Position numbers and translations under genes: made by a program | In this document: positions 8,774 to 18,111 of the stretch, in pieces | Layout of the letters: the number at the start of each line of letters is the position of its first letter | Position numbering within the stretch: position 1 is the first letter of the stretch | Assembly (NCBI GenBank): GCA_043808235.1 | Contig: JAZDFC010000105.1 | Location: forward strand, 310,001 to 374,000 | Length of the DNA: 64,000 nucleotides | Direction: 5' to 3' | DNA from: JAZDFC01 sp043808235 | Lineage (GTDB): Bacteria > Bacteroidota > Ignavibacteria > Ignavibacteriales > Melioribacteraceae | The notes under the pieces: generated by a model | What the model saw: only the letters and a program-made list of their open reading frames with translations | Told to the model about the DNA's origin: nothing | Database searches by the model: none

Positions 8774-11700
8774 TTATTTGAGTGACTCGTTAAAAATTAC
8801 TTTAAACGAAGTGCCCTTTCCTTTCTCGCTTTGGACGTCGATAGTGGCTTTGTTCATTTCGCAATATTTTTTTACTAATGCCAATCCCAATCCATTTCCT
8901 TCGAATCTCCTTGTATAGCCGCCCTCTTCCTGTGTAAATGGTTCAAAGAGATGCGGTAAAAATTCGGGCGATATACCTACGCCGGAATCATTTATCTCGA
9001 TTATTAACTTTTTATTCGCGCCGGATATTTTTAATTCGATCCATCCTTCCTTTGTATATTTGACGGCATTATTTAACAGGTTCTCAAAAACCTGTCCAAC
9101 TGTATATTCGTCGGCGTTAATAACTGTATCTTCTGTTTCCTTAACCAGATTGAATTTTAATCCTTTTTCTTTTGCAGCGCTTGTATATTCAATAACGAGC
9201 TGAGAAATAACATGTTTAAAAATATCGAAGGCCTTTAAGTTATATTCATAAGAATTGGTTTGCACTTGCGACATATTTATTATGAGATCGATTGTGCGAA
9301 TAAGCCGCTTGCCTGCACCGTTTATTATTGAAAAACTTTCGCGAAGATCAGGTGAAACTTTATCTGAGATTTCTTCTTTAAGCAAATATGCAAAGCTAAG
9401 AATAGAATTAATTGGCGTTCGAATTTCGTGTGAAATCTGTGCAAGGAATTCGGATTTTAATTTATCGGATTTTTCAGCCGCTTCTTTTGCAATCTTCATC
9501 TCGGATTCGGCTTGCCTGCGTTCTTGGTTTTCAATTACTAATTTAGCGTTAAGTCCCTCGACCTCTTTTCTTCTATTCTCAATTCCTTTTACACGGATTT
9601 TATAAATGCAGACGCCGATAGCAGCAATTACTAAAAACAAACCGACTCTAAACCACCATGTTTTCCAAAAGGGAGGACTAATAACCAATTTCACGGTTAT
9701 TCCCTCTCTATTCCAAATTCCATCGCTATTGGCTCCAATCACTTTAAAATAATAAGTACCGCCGTCTATGTTGGTATAACTTGCAAGCCGTCGTGTGCCG
9801 GATGAAATCCAATTAGGATCGAAGCCTTCTAATTTGTACATATATCGATTCTTCCAGGGTGCAGTATAATCAAGCGCTGCAAATTCAAAGGAGAAATTAT
9901 TTTCTGTATAATCCAACTCAATTTCTTTTAAATGAGAGATCGCCTTGTCGAAAAATATTTCTTTGTCGTTAATATGAAATTTTGTTAAAACAATGAGAGG
10001 AATAATTTGGTTTTTACGAACACGATCCGGAAAGAAGGAAATAAATCCCTTTGTGCCGCCGAAAAACATTTCGCCGCTAATGCTTTTAAAACAAGAATTA
10101 TAATTAAACTCATCTCCCGCTAAGCCGCTGCTTTTATCAAAATTTCTAAAGGAGTACTTTGAAGGATTGAATTTAGACAGACCTTTATTTGTGCTTATCC
10201 AAATGCTGCCCCCGGCATCTTTAAGAATTCCATTGATACATGAATTTGGCAGCCCGTCGAATTCTGTGTATCGAGTAATCTGAAATGTTTTTTTGTCAAG
10301 TCTGTTTAATCCAACTGGAGTCCCGGCCCATAAATATTTATCGGTTTCGTTTACCGAAATAACATAATCGTTGATAAGACTCTTAGGATCTTTGGATTTA
10401 TAGATAAAATGTGTGAACTTGTTCATCTGTTTGTCGAAGCGTGTTAATCCATTGTTGGCTGTACCAATCCATAATATTCCATCGCTATCTTCAAAAATTG
10501 TTCTGATATTATTTCCGCTAATTGATTCAGTGCTTCCGTCTGCTAAATAATAAATAAATTTTTTCTCGCCGGGGACGTATCTGTATAAACCACTCTGGGT
10601 TGCGATCCAACATTCATCGTCTTTACCACGAATAATCATGCGGATGTAAAGGCCTTTTAGATTTATCGGAAAAAGAGGATCGTTCGAGATATTGATAAAT
10701 TTATTTGCGACCGGATCGTAAATGAACAAACCGTAAATATCCGTACCGATCCATAAATTATTATCCGGGCCTTTGCAAATACTGTTTACCGGCACATCTC
10801 CACTCTGAGCTTTAATTCCCGGAAATGGAATGTATTTAAATTGATTTGTTGATTTATCAAACTTGTTCAATCCGCCTACTGTGCCAATCCAAACTGTATT
10901 GCCGCCGTCGGTATAAAAAGATAAAGTTGAACTTTGGCTTAAGCTTGTTGGATTGGTTGGGCTGTGATAAAAACGCTTAAAATTTTGTTCGGACAGATTT
11001 AATAGATTTATTCCACCGCGATATGTTGCTATCCACAAAACACCAAGTTCATCCTGGTAAAAGTTCTTTATCGAATTGCTTTGAATACTATGTGGATCAT
11101 CCGGATCGTTAGTAAAAAGTTGATAGTTTTTATTATTACGATCTAATTTATACAAGCCATTTCGTAACGTCCCAATCCAAAGATTATGCTCGCTATCTTC
11201 GTACATACAAAACACATTTAAATCAGTGATGCCTTCAAATCCAAATTCATTCTGCCTTAGTTCCTTGAATTTTCCGGATTTAACATCTAATTGAAATAAG
11301 CCTTTTTGCGTTCCCACCCAAATGGCACCAAGATAATCTTCTAAAATATAATTGAAAGGAGAAGAAGCGGTTGCATTATTGAAAGTACATTTGTATAAAT
11401 TACTCCGGTTTTTATTGAAGACGTAAACTCCATCCTGTGTTGCAAGTAATAAATTTTGATGGCGATCCTCTGTGATGTGAAAGATGTAATTTTCTTTAAG
11501 GTAATGAGTAAAATTTTTTGTGGACGGATTAAATTTATCGAGACCAAAGGGAGTTCCAATCCAGAGCACACCGGCTTTATCGCGGAAGATATACTTAATC
11601 AAATCCGAAATAATACTTGTTGTATCGCCGGGTATATTTGTAAAATGCGTGAACTTGTTTGAACCGTTAAATAAATTTAATCCTCCGCCCCAGGTGCCCG

Positions 11701-12010
11701 CCCAAAGCGAACCATTATTCATACATATCGCCGATACGTTATTGTTCGACAAAGAAAATGAGTCGTTCGGATTGTTTTTGTAAACTGTAAAATTATAACC
11801 GTCGTATTTATTTAATCCATCTTGAGTGGCAAACCAAAAAAATCCATCATCGTCTTTTGTTATCTGAAATACTATCCCGGTGCTTAATCCATCGTTCGAT
11901 GAAATGTTTCTGAATTCGCTTTGTTCCTGAGCAAAAAAGATAAAATTATTCAGCAAAAGGAAAACCGGAAGGCACTTAACAATACTTCGAGTAATGGTAA
12001 AAAAAGGCAT
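8774..12010 (-). CDS. Beta-propeller sensor histidine kinase (HTCS-like, without output domain)
   Basis: A 1078-residue membrane kinase. A signal segment (to about FFAQEQ) is followed by two seven-bladed two-component-regulator propellers built from repeats such as DGFFWFATQDGLNKYDG, then a Y_Y_Y domain (YTAPWKNRYMYKLEGFDPNW), one transmembrane helix (WWFRVGLFLVIAAIGVCIYK), a coiled coil, HisKA with phospho-His861 (ISHEIRTPINS) and HATPase_c (N box ENLLNNAVKYT, G boxes DSGVGIS and GNGLGLALV). Unlike the hybrid systems of Bacteroides, it ends after the ATPase domain with no receiver or AraC domain, so a separate regulator is needed. A TTG start at 12025 is possible; the ATG at 12010 has only a weak ribosome site. 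It lies upstream of the TonB receptor on the same strand. Confidence 0.9.
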   Translation of the reverse strand: MPFFTITRSIVKCLPVFLLLNNFIFFAQEQSEFRNISSNDGLSTGIVFQITKDDDGFFWFATQDGLNKYDGYNFTVYKNNPNDSFSLSNNNVSAICMNNGSLWAGTWGGGLNLFNGSNKFTHFTNIPGDTTSIISDLIKYIFRDKAGVLWIGTPFGLDKFNPSTKNFTHYLKENYIFHITEDRHQNLLLATQDGVYVFNKNRSNLYKCTFNNATASSPFNYILEDYLGAIWVGTQKGLFQLDVKSGKFKELRQNEFGFEGITDLNVFCMYEDSEHNLWIGTLRNGLYKLDRNNKNYQLFTNDPDDPHSIQSNSIKNFYQDELGVLWIATYRGGINLLNLSEQNFKRFYHSPTNPTSLSQSSTLSFYTDGGNTVWIGTVGGLNKFDKSTNQFKYIPFPGIKAQSGDVPVNSICKGPDNNLWIGTDIYGLFIYDPVANKFINISNDPLFPINLKGLYIRMIIRGKDDECWIATQSGLYRYVPGEKKFIYYLADGSTESISGNNIRTIFEDSDGILWIGTANNGLTRFDKQMNKFTHFIYKSKDPKSLINDYVISVNETDKYLWAGTPVGLNRLDKKTFQITRYTEFDGLPNSCINGILKDAGGSIWISTNKGLSKFNPSKYSFRNFDKSSGLAGDEFNYNSCFKSISGEMFFGGTKGFISFFPDRVRKNQIIPLIVLTKFHINDKEIFFDKAISHLKEIELDYTENNFSFEFAALDYTAPWKNRYMYKLEGFDPNWISSGTRRLASYTNIDGGTYYFKVIGANSDGIWNREGITVKLVISPPFWKTWWFRVGLFLVIAAIGVCIYKIRVKGIENRRKEVEGLNAKLVIENQERRQAESEMKIAKEAAEKSDKLKSEFLAQISHEIRTPINSILSFAYLLKEEISDKVSPDLRESFSIINGAGKRLIRTIDLIINMSQVQTNSYEYNLKAFDIFKHVISQLVIEYTSAAKEKGLKFNLVKETEDTVINADEYTVGQVFENLLNNAVKYTKEGWIELKISGANKKLIIEINDSGVGISPEFLPHLFEPFTQEEGGYTRRFEGNGLGLALVKKYCEMNKATIDVQSEKGKGTSFKVIFNESLK

Positions 12011-12199
12011 TTTATACCGTTGCAATGGTTATCAAAACGTAGCCTAAAAACGCTTACACAAAAAAATAAGTAATTTCTGAATATATAATCGATTTTTATC
12101 AAATATAATTTAACAAAGGTTGGTGAACTACGACTTCCGGGGAATTGGTTTGCTTAAAAAAGAACAATGACACAAAAGAATAAATCTTTACGAAACAGT

Positions 12200-13462
12200 T
12201 TAAGAATGAACAGGAATTGCAAAATAAAAAGTAGTTCCTCTGCCGGGCTCTGAATCAAGCCAGATTTTCCCGCCAATTAGTTCTAACCAGCCTTTACATA
12301 TTGAAAGTCCCAGGCCCGTTCCTCCTTGTGTTGTTGAGCTGTATTTATCGATAACGTAACTCTCTACTCTCCTGAATCGCTCAAATATATTATTAAATTC
12401 ATTGCGGCTGATACCGATACCCGTGTCCTCCACGGAAAATTGGATCCATTGCGAATCTCTTTTTACACTTACTTTTACGTAGCCTCGTTCGGTATATTTT
12501 ATAGCATTACTAATTAGATTGTTCAAAATCTGTTTTAGAATCAGCGGATCAATAGTAATGTGACTGAGCTCTTCTTCCAGCAAATCGCCGGTTAGAAGTT
12601 CTATCCTTTTCTCTATTGCTTTGTTTGCATTCGCAACAATTATTTCTCTAATCGTTTTATTAGCATCGATTCTTATTAAATTAATTCGTGCCTGGCCTGT
12701 TTCAATAATGGAAATATTTAATATGTCCTCGATTATTTGCAGAAGCTGATTTGTGTTTTTTAAAATAGGTTCAGTCAATTCGCTTACATATATATTTTCT
12801 TTAAAATCCTCCTTTAATAGTTGAGCATACCCCTGGATAACATTAAGAGGAGTTCTAATTTCATGAGACATATTATTTAGGAATGCAGTTTTTAACCTGT
12901 TGCTTTCCTCGGCTTTTTCCATTGCTAATTTATACTGTACAAGTAAGTTTTGTAATTCTTCTGATTTCTTATTGAGCTGTCCGGTTCTTTCTTCAACGAG
13001 TCTTTCTAGATTTTCTTTGTACGACTTGTTTTCTTTAATTAAAGAAGACTTTTCAAGCGCACGCAATACACTTAGTTCAAGTTCTTCGAAGTTGAGTATT
13101 GGTTTGGTTACAAAATCCCATGCGCCAAGTTTTATAGAACGGATTGCCTCCTTGATTACACCGGTTCCCGAAACAACAATTATGGGAACATCGGAATAAT
13201 TTCTGGAAAGGTAGGCAACTACATTGTGTCCTCCCATTCCGGGCATATTTAAATCAACAAGCACAATATCAGGCTGGTGTTTTTCGAAAAGCTGCAATCC
13301 GGTTTCGCCATCGTTGCATGCATATACTTCGCTTTCGTGATCTTCGAAAAAGAATTTTATACTGTTACATAGTCCTTCATCGTCATCTATAATTAGGATT
13401 TTGATGCTGTTCAAGGAGTAATATTGATTCAAAGGCGGTGTATCTGCTAAGTTAGTACTCAT
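12200..13462 (-). CDS. Receiver-histidine kinase hybrid
   Basis: A 420-residue cytosolic protein. The N-terminal receiver domain has the acidic cluster IIDDDEG (Asp26-28), phospho-acceptor Asp70 (IVLVDLNMPG) and Lys120 (VTKPI). A coiled coil (about 140-190) links it to HisKA with His200 (MSHEIRTPLNV) and HATPase_c (ILNNLISNAIKYT, DTGIGIS, GTGLGLSI). Such a receiver-first kinase usually receives a phosphoryl group from an upstream kinase and alters its own activity. It lies 91 bases downstream of the tandem receiver genes and is probably the last member of the same signalling unit. No DNA-binding output domain is present anywhere in the cluster. Confidence 0.92.
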   Translation of the reverse strand: MSTNLADTPPLNQYYSLNSIKILIIDDDEGLCNSIKFFFEDHESEVYACNDGETGLQLFEKHQPDIVLVDLNMPGMGGHNVVAYLSRNYSDVPIIVVSGTGVIKEAIRSIKLGAWDFVTKPILNFEELELSVLRALEKSSLIKENKSYKENLERLVEERTGQLNKKSEELQNLLVQYKLAMEKAEESNRLKTAFLNNMSHEIRTPLNVIQGYAQLLKEDFKENIYVSELTEPILKNTNQLLQIIEDILNISIIETGQARINLIRIDANKTIREIIVANANKAIEKRIELLTGDLLEEELSHITIDPLILKQILNNLISNAIKYTERGYVKVSVKRDSQWIQFSVEDTGIGISRNEFNNIFERFRRVESYVIDKYSSTTQGGTGLGLSICKGWLELIGGKIWLDSEPGRGTTFYFAIPVHS

Positions 13463-13553
13463 ATTAAAACCTATTTATAGTTCAGATATCCTCGTTTATT
13501 GATTGATGTACAAAGGGACAATATTTCCACGGTTAATTAATGGTTTGAGGCTT

Positions 13554-13931
13554 TTAGTCCGGATCAAGTCCATATATTTTGTGCATCAACAATTGTAAAT
13601 CATTCAGCGGTTTTAAAAACACATCATCATTGTTTATTCCCATTTGTCGCAAATTGTCCGGGAGAGTATAATTTACTATTCCCGTGTGGATTAGGTATTT
13701 TAGTGATGAATCCATTTTTGAGGCAATCGGAATAAATTCTTCTCCATCCATTCCCGGAAGCATTATATCAACAATAGCTAAATCGAATTTTTCAGTTTCT
13801 AATTTTAGAAGAGCTTCTTCCGAGCTTTCGAACGGAATACAATCCACACCTTCGTCTTCAAGAAACAGTTTGAAATTTAGACGGACGCTGTGGTCATCAT
13901 CTAATAATAATATTTTCTTTTTTGTATTAAT
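13554..13931 (-). CDS. Single-domain receiver protein 2 (start uncertain)
   Basis: Encodes a full receiver domain: KILLLDDDHSVRLNF (acidic cluster), IVDIMLPGMDGEEF (phospho-acceptor Asp), a Thr in LIHTG, and Lys in FLKPL. It lies in the same frame as receiver 1 and is separated from it only by a UGA (13935-13937). Between that UGA and the first conventional start (GTG at 13847) there are 29 open codons that encode beta-1 and the essential Asp cluster, with no ATG, GTG or TTG. The coordinates assume a rare ATT start at 13931, two codons after the stop. Alternatives are UGA readthrough giving a two-receiver protein, or a recent nonsense mutation. It is a paralogue of receiver 1. Confidence 0.6.
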   Translation of the reverse strand: MNTKKKILLLDDDHSVRLNFKLFLEDEGVDCIPFESSEEALLKLETEKFDLAIVDIMLPGMDGEEFIPIASKMDSSLKYLIHTGIVNYTLPDNLRQMGINNDDVFLKPLNDLQLLMHKIYGLDPD

Positions 13932-13934
13932 CTT

Positions 13935-14309
13935 TCAGCTCTTCAATTTTGCATTTATAATTTCAACAAAGGTATACATATTTTCTACGGGTTTGTGTAA
14001 AACATCCGCTGGCGCCATGCCGATTTTTTTCAATTCCTGTGGAAGTCGATAGTCGGCTGAGCCGGTATATATTATATATTTTGTCGACTGCGATTTGCCG
14101 TAGGCTTCGAGGATAAATTCCTCGCCTGTTTTACCGGGCAAACGAATATCCACTATTGCAATATCGAATAAATAATTCTCAATTATTTTAAAAGCATTTT
14201 CTGCCGACTCACATTCGTGGCACTCAAATCCTTCGTCCTCTAAAAATATTTTTAGATTGAAACGGACCCGTTCATCATCATCCAGCAATAATATTTTTGC
14301 AGTTCTCAT
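13935..14309 (-). CDS. Single-domain receiver protein 1
   Basis: A CheY-like response regulator of 124 residues with nothing beyond the receiver domain. The acidic cluster is Asp10-12 (ILLLDDDERVRF), the phospho-acceptor is Asp54 (IAIVDIRLPG), Thr/Ser lies in IIYTGSAD and the conserved Lys in LHKPVEN. It starts 4 bases after the stop of the multi-PAS kinase gene, so the two are translationally coupled and almost certainly a cognate pair. Its closest relative in the window is receiver 2, directly downstream and in the same frame, which points to tandem duplication. With no output domain it probably acts as a phosphorelay shuttle or binds a partner protein. Confidence 0.9.
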   Translation of the reverse strand: MRTAKILLLDDDERVRFNLKIFLEDEGFECHECESAENAFKIIENYLFDIAIVDIRLPGKTGEEFILEAYGKSQSTKYIIYTGSADYRLPQELKKIGMAPADVLHKPVENMYTFVEIINAKLKS

Positions 14310-14313
14310 AAAA

Positions 14314-17300
14314 TTACACCGGAAGTTTAATTATAAATTTAGTTCCTTTCCCTAACATAGATTCAACAGAAATCATTCCACTGTGATTGGTTGTTATTAT
14401 CATATATGAAACCGACAAACCAAGTCCTGTTCCTTCTCCCACATCTTTAGTTGTAAAGAATGGTTCAAAAATTCTGTTGCGGATTTTTTCATCCATACCC
14501 GGACCATTGTCTTCAATTTCAATACGAATGTAGTGTGTTTCGGGGATAATTCTCAAAATAATCTGTGGTATTTTAGAAGAATTATTTTCCATTTTGATAG
14601 CATGTGCGGCATTTTGAAGAATATTAAATATTACCTGTTGAATTTCAGTCACTGTTAATTTTGTTTCCGGAACGGATTCATCAAATTCTTTGATAAATTT
14701 TATCCGCCGAAAGTCGAATCGTTTTTTCAAGTCGTAATCGTTAAAAGCAAGCTCCAATGTTTCATCAACTAATTTAGAAAGCGAATACATTACTTTTTTC
14801 GATTCACTTCTGCGGCTGAACTGAAGCATATTCTTTATTATCTCGGCGGCTTTGCCGGCAGCATTATGTATGGAATCGATAATGTCATATATCTGTCTTT
14901 GCTTAAAATATTCTTCAATGATTGAGATGTCGATGCCTAAATGTTTAGCGGTATCTAAGTTTTTAGGCAGGCTTGCTGAAACTCTACGTAAGATATTTTG
15001 ACATCCCTGCACAATTGTCCCGAGCGGATTATTTATCTCATGAGCCATTCCCGCCGCAAGACCGGCAATACTCAGCATCTTTTCACTTTGTATCATTACC
15101 TGATCCATCATCTTTTTCTTTGTGATGTTTTCAACCATTATTAAACTGCCGCCTCCTGCCGAAGATTTTAGAGGTGTAATGGTTACATCGTAGTATACAA
15201 TGTTTCCTTCTTCGTTCGAAACAGACTTGACTTCATTAACATAGTTTTGAGTCGAAATGGATTTTTCAAGCAAGGTTTCAAGAAAAGTTAATCGCTGGAA
15301 TTTTTTAAAGATGTTGGGATTAACATTAATATTATCATTATCGCCCGCATAATTAAGCGCCGTCTGGTTGTATAGAGTAACATCGAAATTTTTATCAATT
15401 GAAATGATGGCAACAGGCAATACGTTTACAATGTATTCAATAAATTGTTTTGCATTTTGAAGTCCTATTTCTGTTGATCTTTTTTCGGTTATATCTTCGA
15501 GCGTATTAAAAATTGCAGGCTTGCCGTCAAATTCAATTGGCTGAGAATTAAGTAAAATTACTTTTGACTTTCCGGCCACATTAGCAATGTATTCAAAGTT
15601 TTCTACTTTACCCTTGTGAATAAATTCTTCGCGAGCAAATTTTGCATTCTTCTCATCCGAAATTAATACAGGAGACTTGCCAAGCAACTCTTCCTTTTTC
15701 CTTTCAGCTATTTTTATGTATGCTTCATTTACTTCGAGAACAATTGGGGACACTCCAACTGTTGTAATTAAAATCCCATAAGGCGATGACTCGAATAATT
15801 TTCTAAAATTTTTCACACTCCGTTTTATTGCCTCTTCCAATTTTTTTCGTTCGGTAATGTCTCTTGATATACCGAACGTACCCGTTATTTCCCCTTCGGC
15901 ATTTCGCCATGGCATTTTTGAAACAATATTCCAACGCACCTCATTGTTCAACCAGATTTCTTTTTCTTCTTTATCTATAACAGGAATGCCGGTAAAAATA
16001 ATTCGTTGTTCTTCCTTAAAGAAAGCGCGCGCCTGCTCTTCTTTATATAAATCAAAATCGCTTTTGCCAAGTAACGCCCCCCTGCTTTCAACTCCGAACC
16101 GTTTGTAGAAAGAATTACTAAGTGCAATAAACTTCCCGGTTCTGTCTTTGAAATAAATAAGGTCTGGCGAGGTTTCCATTAGTTGATCAATCAAATAATT
16201 TTGTCTTAATAATTCTTCTTCGGTATGTTTTTTCGACGTTATATCGGTCGAAATCCCGAACGTCCCCTTTATTTCTCCGTTTGCATCACGCCAGGGCATT
16301 TTGGTGGTTAACGACCACCGTTCAACATTTCCGAAAAGTCTTTCTTTTTCCTCTTTTCCGATAATCGGGATTCCAGTACGGATAATTTCCTGTTCATCAT
16401 TAAAGGCGTCCTCCGCATGTTCTTTATCATAAATATCAAAGTCCGTTTTACCTTCCAATTGTTCTAACGAATCCAGTTGCAAAACATTCAGGAATGACTT
16501 ACTTACTGAAAGAAATCTGCTGTTGATATCTTTGAAATATATCCTGTCCGGTACATTGTCAAGAAGCTGCTCTATTAAATATCGCTGCCTTGCGAATTCA
16601 ATTTCAGTATTCTTCCGGGAAGTTATATCGCTTATAAATCCACCAATGCCAATTTTATTCCCCGAAAGTTTTACCGGGAATTTTATAGTATTAAGAAAAA
16701 CATCATCAAACTGATCTTCATTAATAAGAATCTGCTTGGTGTTCAATACCTCAACATCGTTGACTTTATGCCTGTCAGCTAAATGCGCGGGCATTATCTC
16801 ATCATCAGTTTTCCCAAGAATTTCTTGCTTGTCTTTTTTACCAAAAAATTTTACAAGCGATTCATTCACATTTATATATCGCAAATTTTCGTCTTTTAGA
16901 AATACCAGGTTGGGAATCGAATCGATAAAAATTCTATAACGCTCTTCGCTTTCCTTTAAAGCCTCTTCGGTTACTTTACGGCTTGTGATATTTCTAATAA
17001 TAGCAATAATTTGATTATCCGCAAGCGGGATAAGCCTTGTTTCGTAATACTCCTGGCAATCATTTGCAGTCATTGGATATTCAATGTTGACGATTGATTT
17101 GGTCTTGTTCAAAGTATCGATTGCTTCTTGAAATAAGTTACCAATATTTTTTATTGGTATATCCTGGATTCTTTTACCCACAAGCCTTGAAGGTTCCAAT
17201 ATAAAATCGTTCGATGCTCTTGCTTGGCATTCAATTATGATACCATTGTTATCAAGCCTGAAAAACAAATCCGGGATCGCAAGAAAAATATTCCGCATAT

Positions 17301-17481
17301 TTGAATTCGCGTGCAATAATTCCTGTGAGCTGAGCTCGAGTGAACGCTCGAGCTTCTCACGGTCAACATCAAATTCTTTGTAAGCCTCATCAATTAAATT
17401 AACAAATTGAAGCATCTCTTTGCTTAACTTGGCCTGATTGCCGAAAATTCTTTTTATTTGTGTCTGAAGCAATCGATGCAT
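14314..17481 (-). CDS. Multi-PAS sensor histidine kinase
   Basis: A 1055-residue soluble kinase without transmembrane segments. After an N-terminal helical stretch come about six PAS/PAC modules (roughly 60-170, 180-290, 300-415, 425-545, 555-675, 680-800). The third and fourth are near copies (KMPWRDANGEIKGTFGIS and KMPWRNAEGEITGTFGIS), showing internal duplication. HisKA has the phospho-His in GMAHEINNPLGTI, and HATPase_c has FNILQNAAHAI, DNGPGMD and GTGLGLSV. This is the NtrB-like type of kinase. It is the first gene of a minus-strand unit with two receivers and a receiver-kinase. What the PAS domains bind (redox cofactor, gas or small molecule) cannot be told from sequence. Confidence 0.93.
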   Translation of the reverse strand: MHRLLQTQIKRIFGNQAKLSKEMLQFVNLIDEAYKEFDVDREKLERSLELSSQELLHANSNMRNIFLAIPDLFFRLDNNGIIIECQARASNDFILEPSRLVGKRIQDIPIKNIGNLFQEAIDTLNKTKSIVNIEYPMTANDCQEYYETRLIPLADNQIIAIIRNITSRKVTEEALKESEERYRIFIDSIPNLVFLKDENLRYINVNESLVKFFGKKDKQEILGKTDDEIMPAHLADRHKVNDVEVLNTKQILINEDQFDDVFLNTIKFPVKLSGNKIGIGGFISDITSRKNTEIEFARQRYLIEQLLDNVPDRIYFKDINSRFLSVSKSFLNVLQLDSLEQLEGKTDFDIYDKEHAEDAFNDEQEIIRTGIPIIGKEEKERLFGNVERWSLTTKMPWRDANGEIKGTFGISTDITSKKHTEEELLRQNYLIDQLMETSPDLIYFKDRTGKFIALSNSFYKRFGVESRGALLGKSDFDLYKEEQARAFFKEEQRIIFTGIPVIDKEEKEIWLNNEVRWNIVSKMPWRNAEGEITGTFGISRDITERKKLEEAIKRSVKNFRKLFESSPYGILITTVGVSPIVLEVNEAYIKIAERKKEELLGKSPVLISDEKNAKFAREEFIHKGKVENFEYIANVAGKSKVILLNSQPIEFDGKPAIFNTLEDITEKRSTEIGLQNAKQFIEYIVNVLPVAIISIDKNFDVTLYNQTALNYAGDNDNINVNPNIFKKFQRLTFLETLLEKSISTQNYVNEVKSVSNEEGNIVYYDVTITPLKSSAGGGSLIMVENITKKKMMDQVMIQSEKMLSIAGLAAGMAHEINNPLGTIVQGCQNILRRVSASLPKNLDTAKHLGIDISIIEEYFKQRQIYDIIDSIHNAAGKAAEIIKNMLQFSRRSESKKVMYSLSKLVDETLELAFNDYDLKKRFDFRRIKFIKEFDESVPETKLTVTEIQQVIFNILQNAAHAIKMENNSSKIPQIILRIIPETHYIRIEIEDNGPGMDEKIRNRIFEPFFTTKDVGEGTGLGLSVSYMIITTNHSGMISVESMLGKGTKFIIKLPV

Positions 17482-18111
17482 AGCAGTTTCAATCTTCCGA
17501 TAATGTTGTTATTATCATCGTTTGGTTATGTAGCCCGCATTTACCGTATTTGATGATTGAAGTGCTTGCGAACAAAATAACCAACTGAGCTGAATTACTT
17601 AATACGCCCGGTTTGCGGGGTAACCAACCTTTACTCTCAGTCCATTTTGTTTGTTCAATTTTCATTTCATTACTTTCTCAATTATTAACAAAATTCATTA
17701 ACGTTCACCGCATTAACGAAAAATGCACCGGATATAATTTGTACTATAAAAATCTTCCCTTGTAAATTCATTATCGGAAAATATAAACTAATAATCAATA
17801 GTTTGCATTTTCAACCAAAACAAAATATTAAACAGATTAGCAGACTTGGGACGAAACATCACAGCGGCTTTGAAGCTGCATTAGTATAAGCGTGATATTA
17901 GACAACCCCCTCACCATTCAACATTTTGCATGTTGTTTTTATGAGCGCAGATTTTTATGTTGTCTATGGACGAATACTTAAAAAAGAATTTTCATTTATT
18001 GTTATAGCTTGTCCCGACCAATTCAGCTTTTTGTGAAGAGAAAAATTAAATCAATTATGGAAGTGTTGTTTCCATGAATGAAATATTTATCAAATTACTT
18101 AGGGAGTCGCC
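17482..18111. other. 630-bp intergenic region between divergent genes
   Basis: This gap separates the divergent multi-PAS kinase and the secreted repeat protein and must hold both promoters. I see no tRNA or convincing small gene. A short hairpin, CAACAT (17919-17924) with ATGTTG (17930-17935) and five Ts after it, looks like a weak plus-strand terminator with no annotated gene before it, so a small RNA ending there is possible but unproven. The ribosome site AGGGAG for the gene at 18112 is clear. Confidence 0.5.

Noticed and set aside
13935..13937. UGA between the receivers considered as a selenocysteine codon
   Set aside because: It falls in a linker rather than an active site, follows a normal end of a receiver domain, and I saw no clear SECIS-like hairpin right after it.
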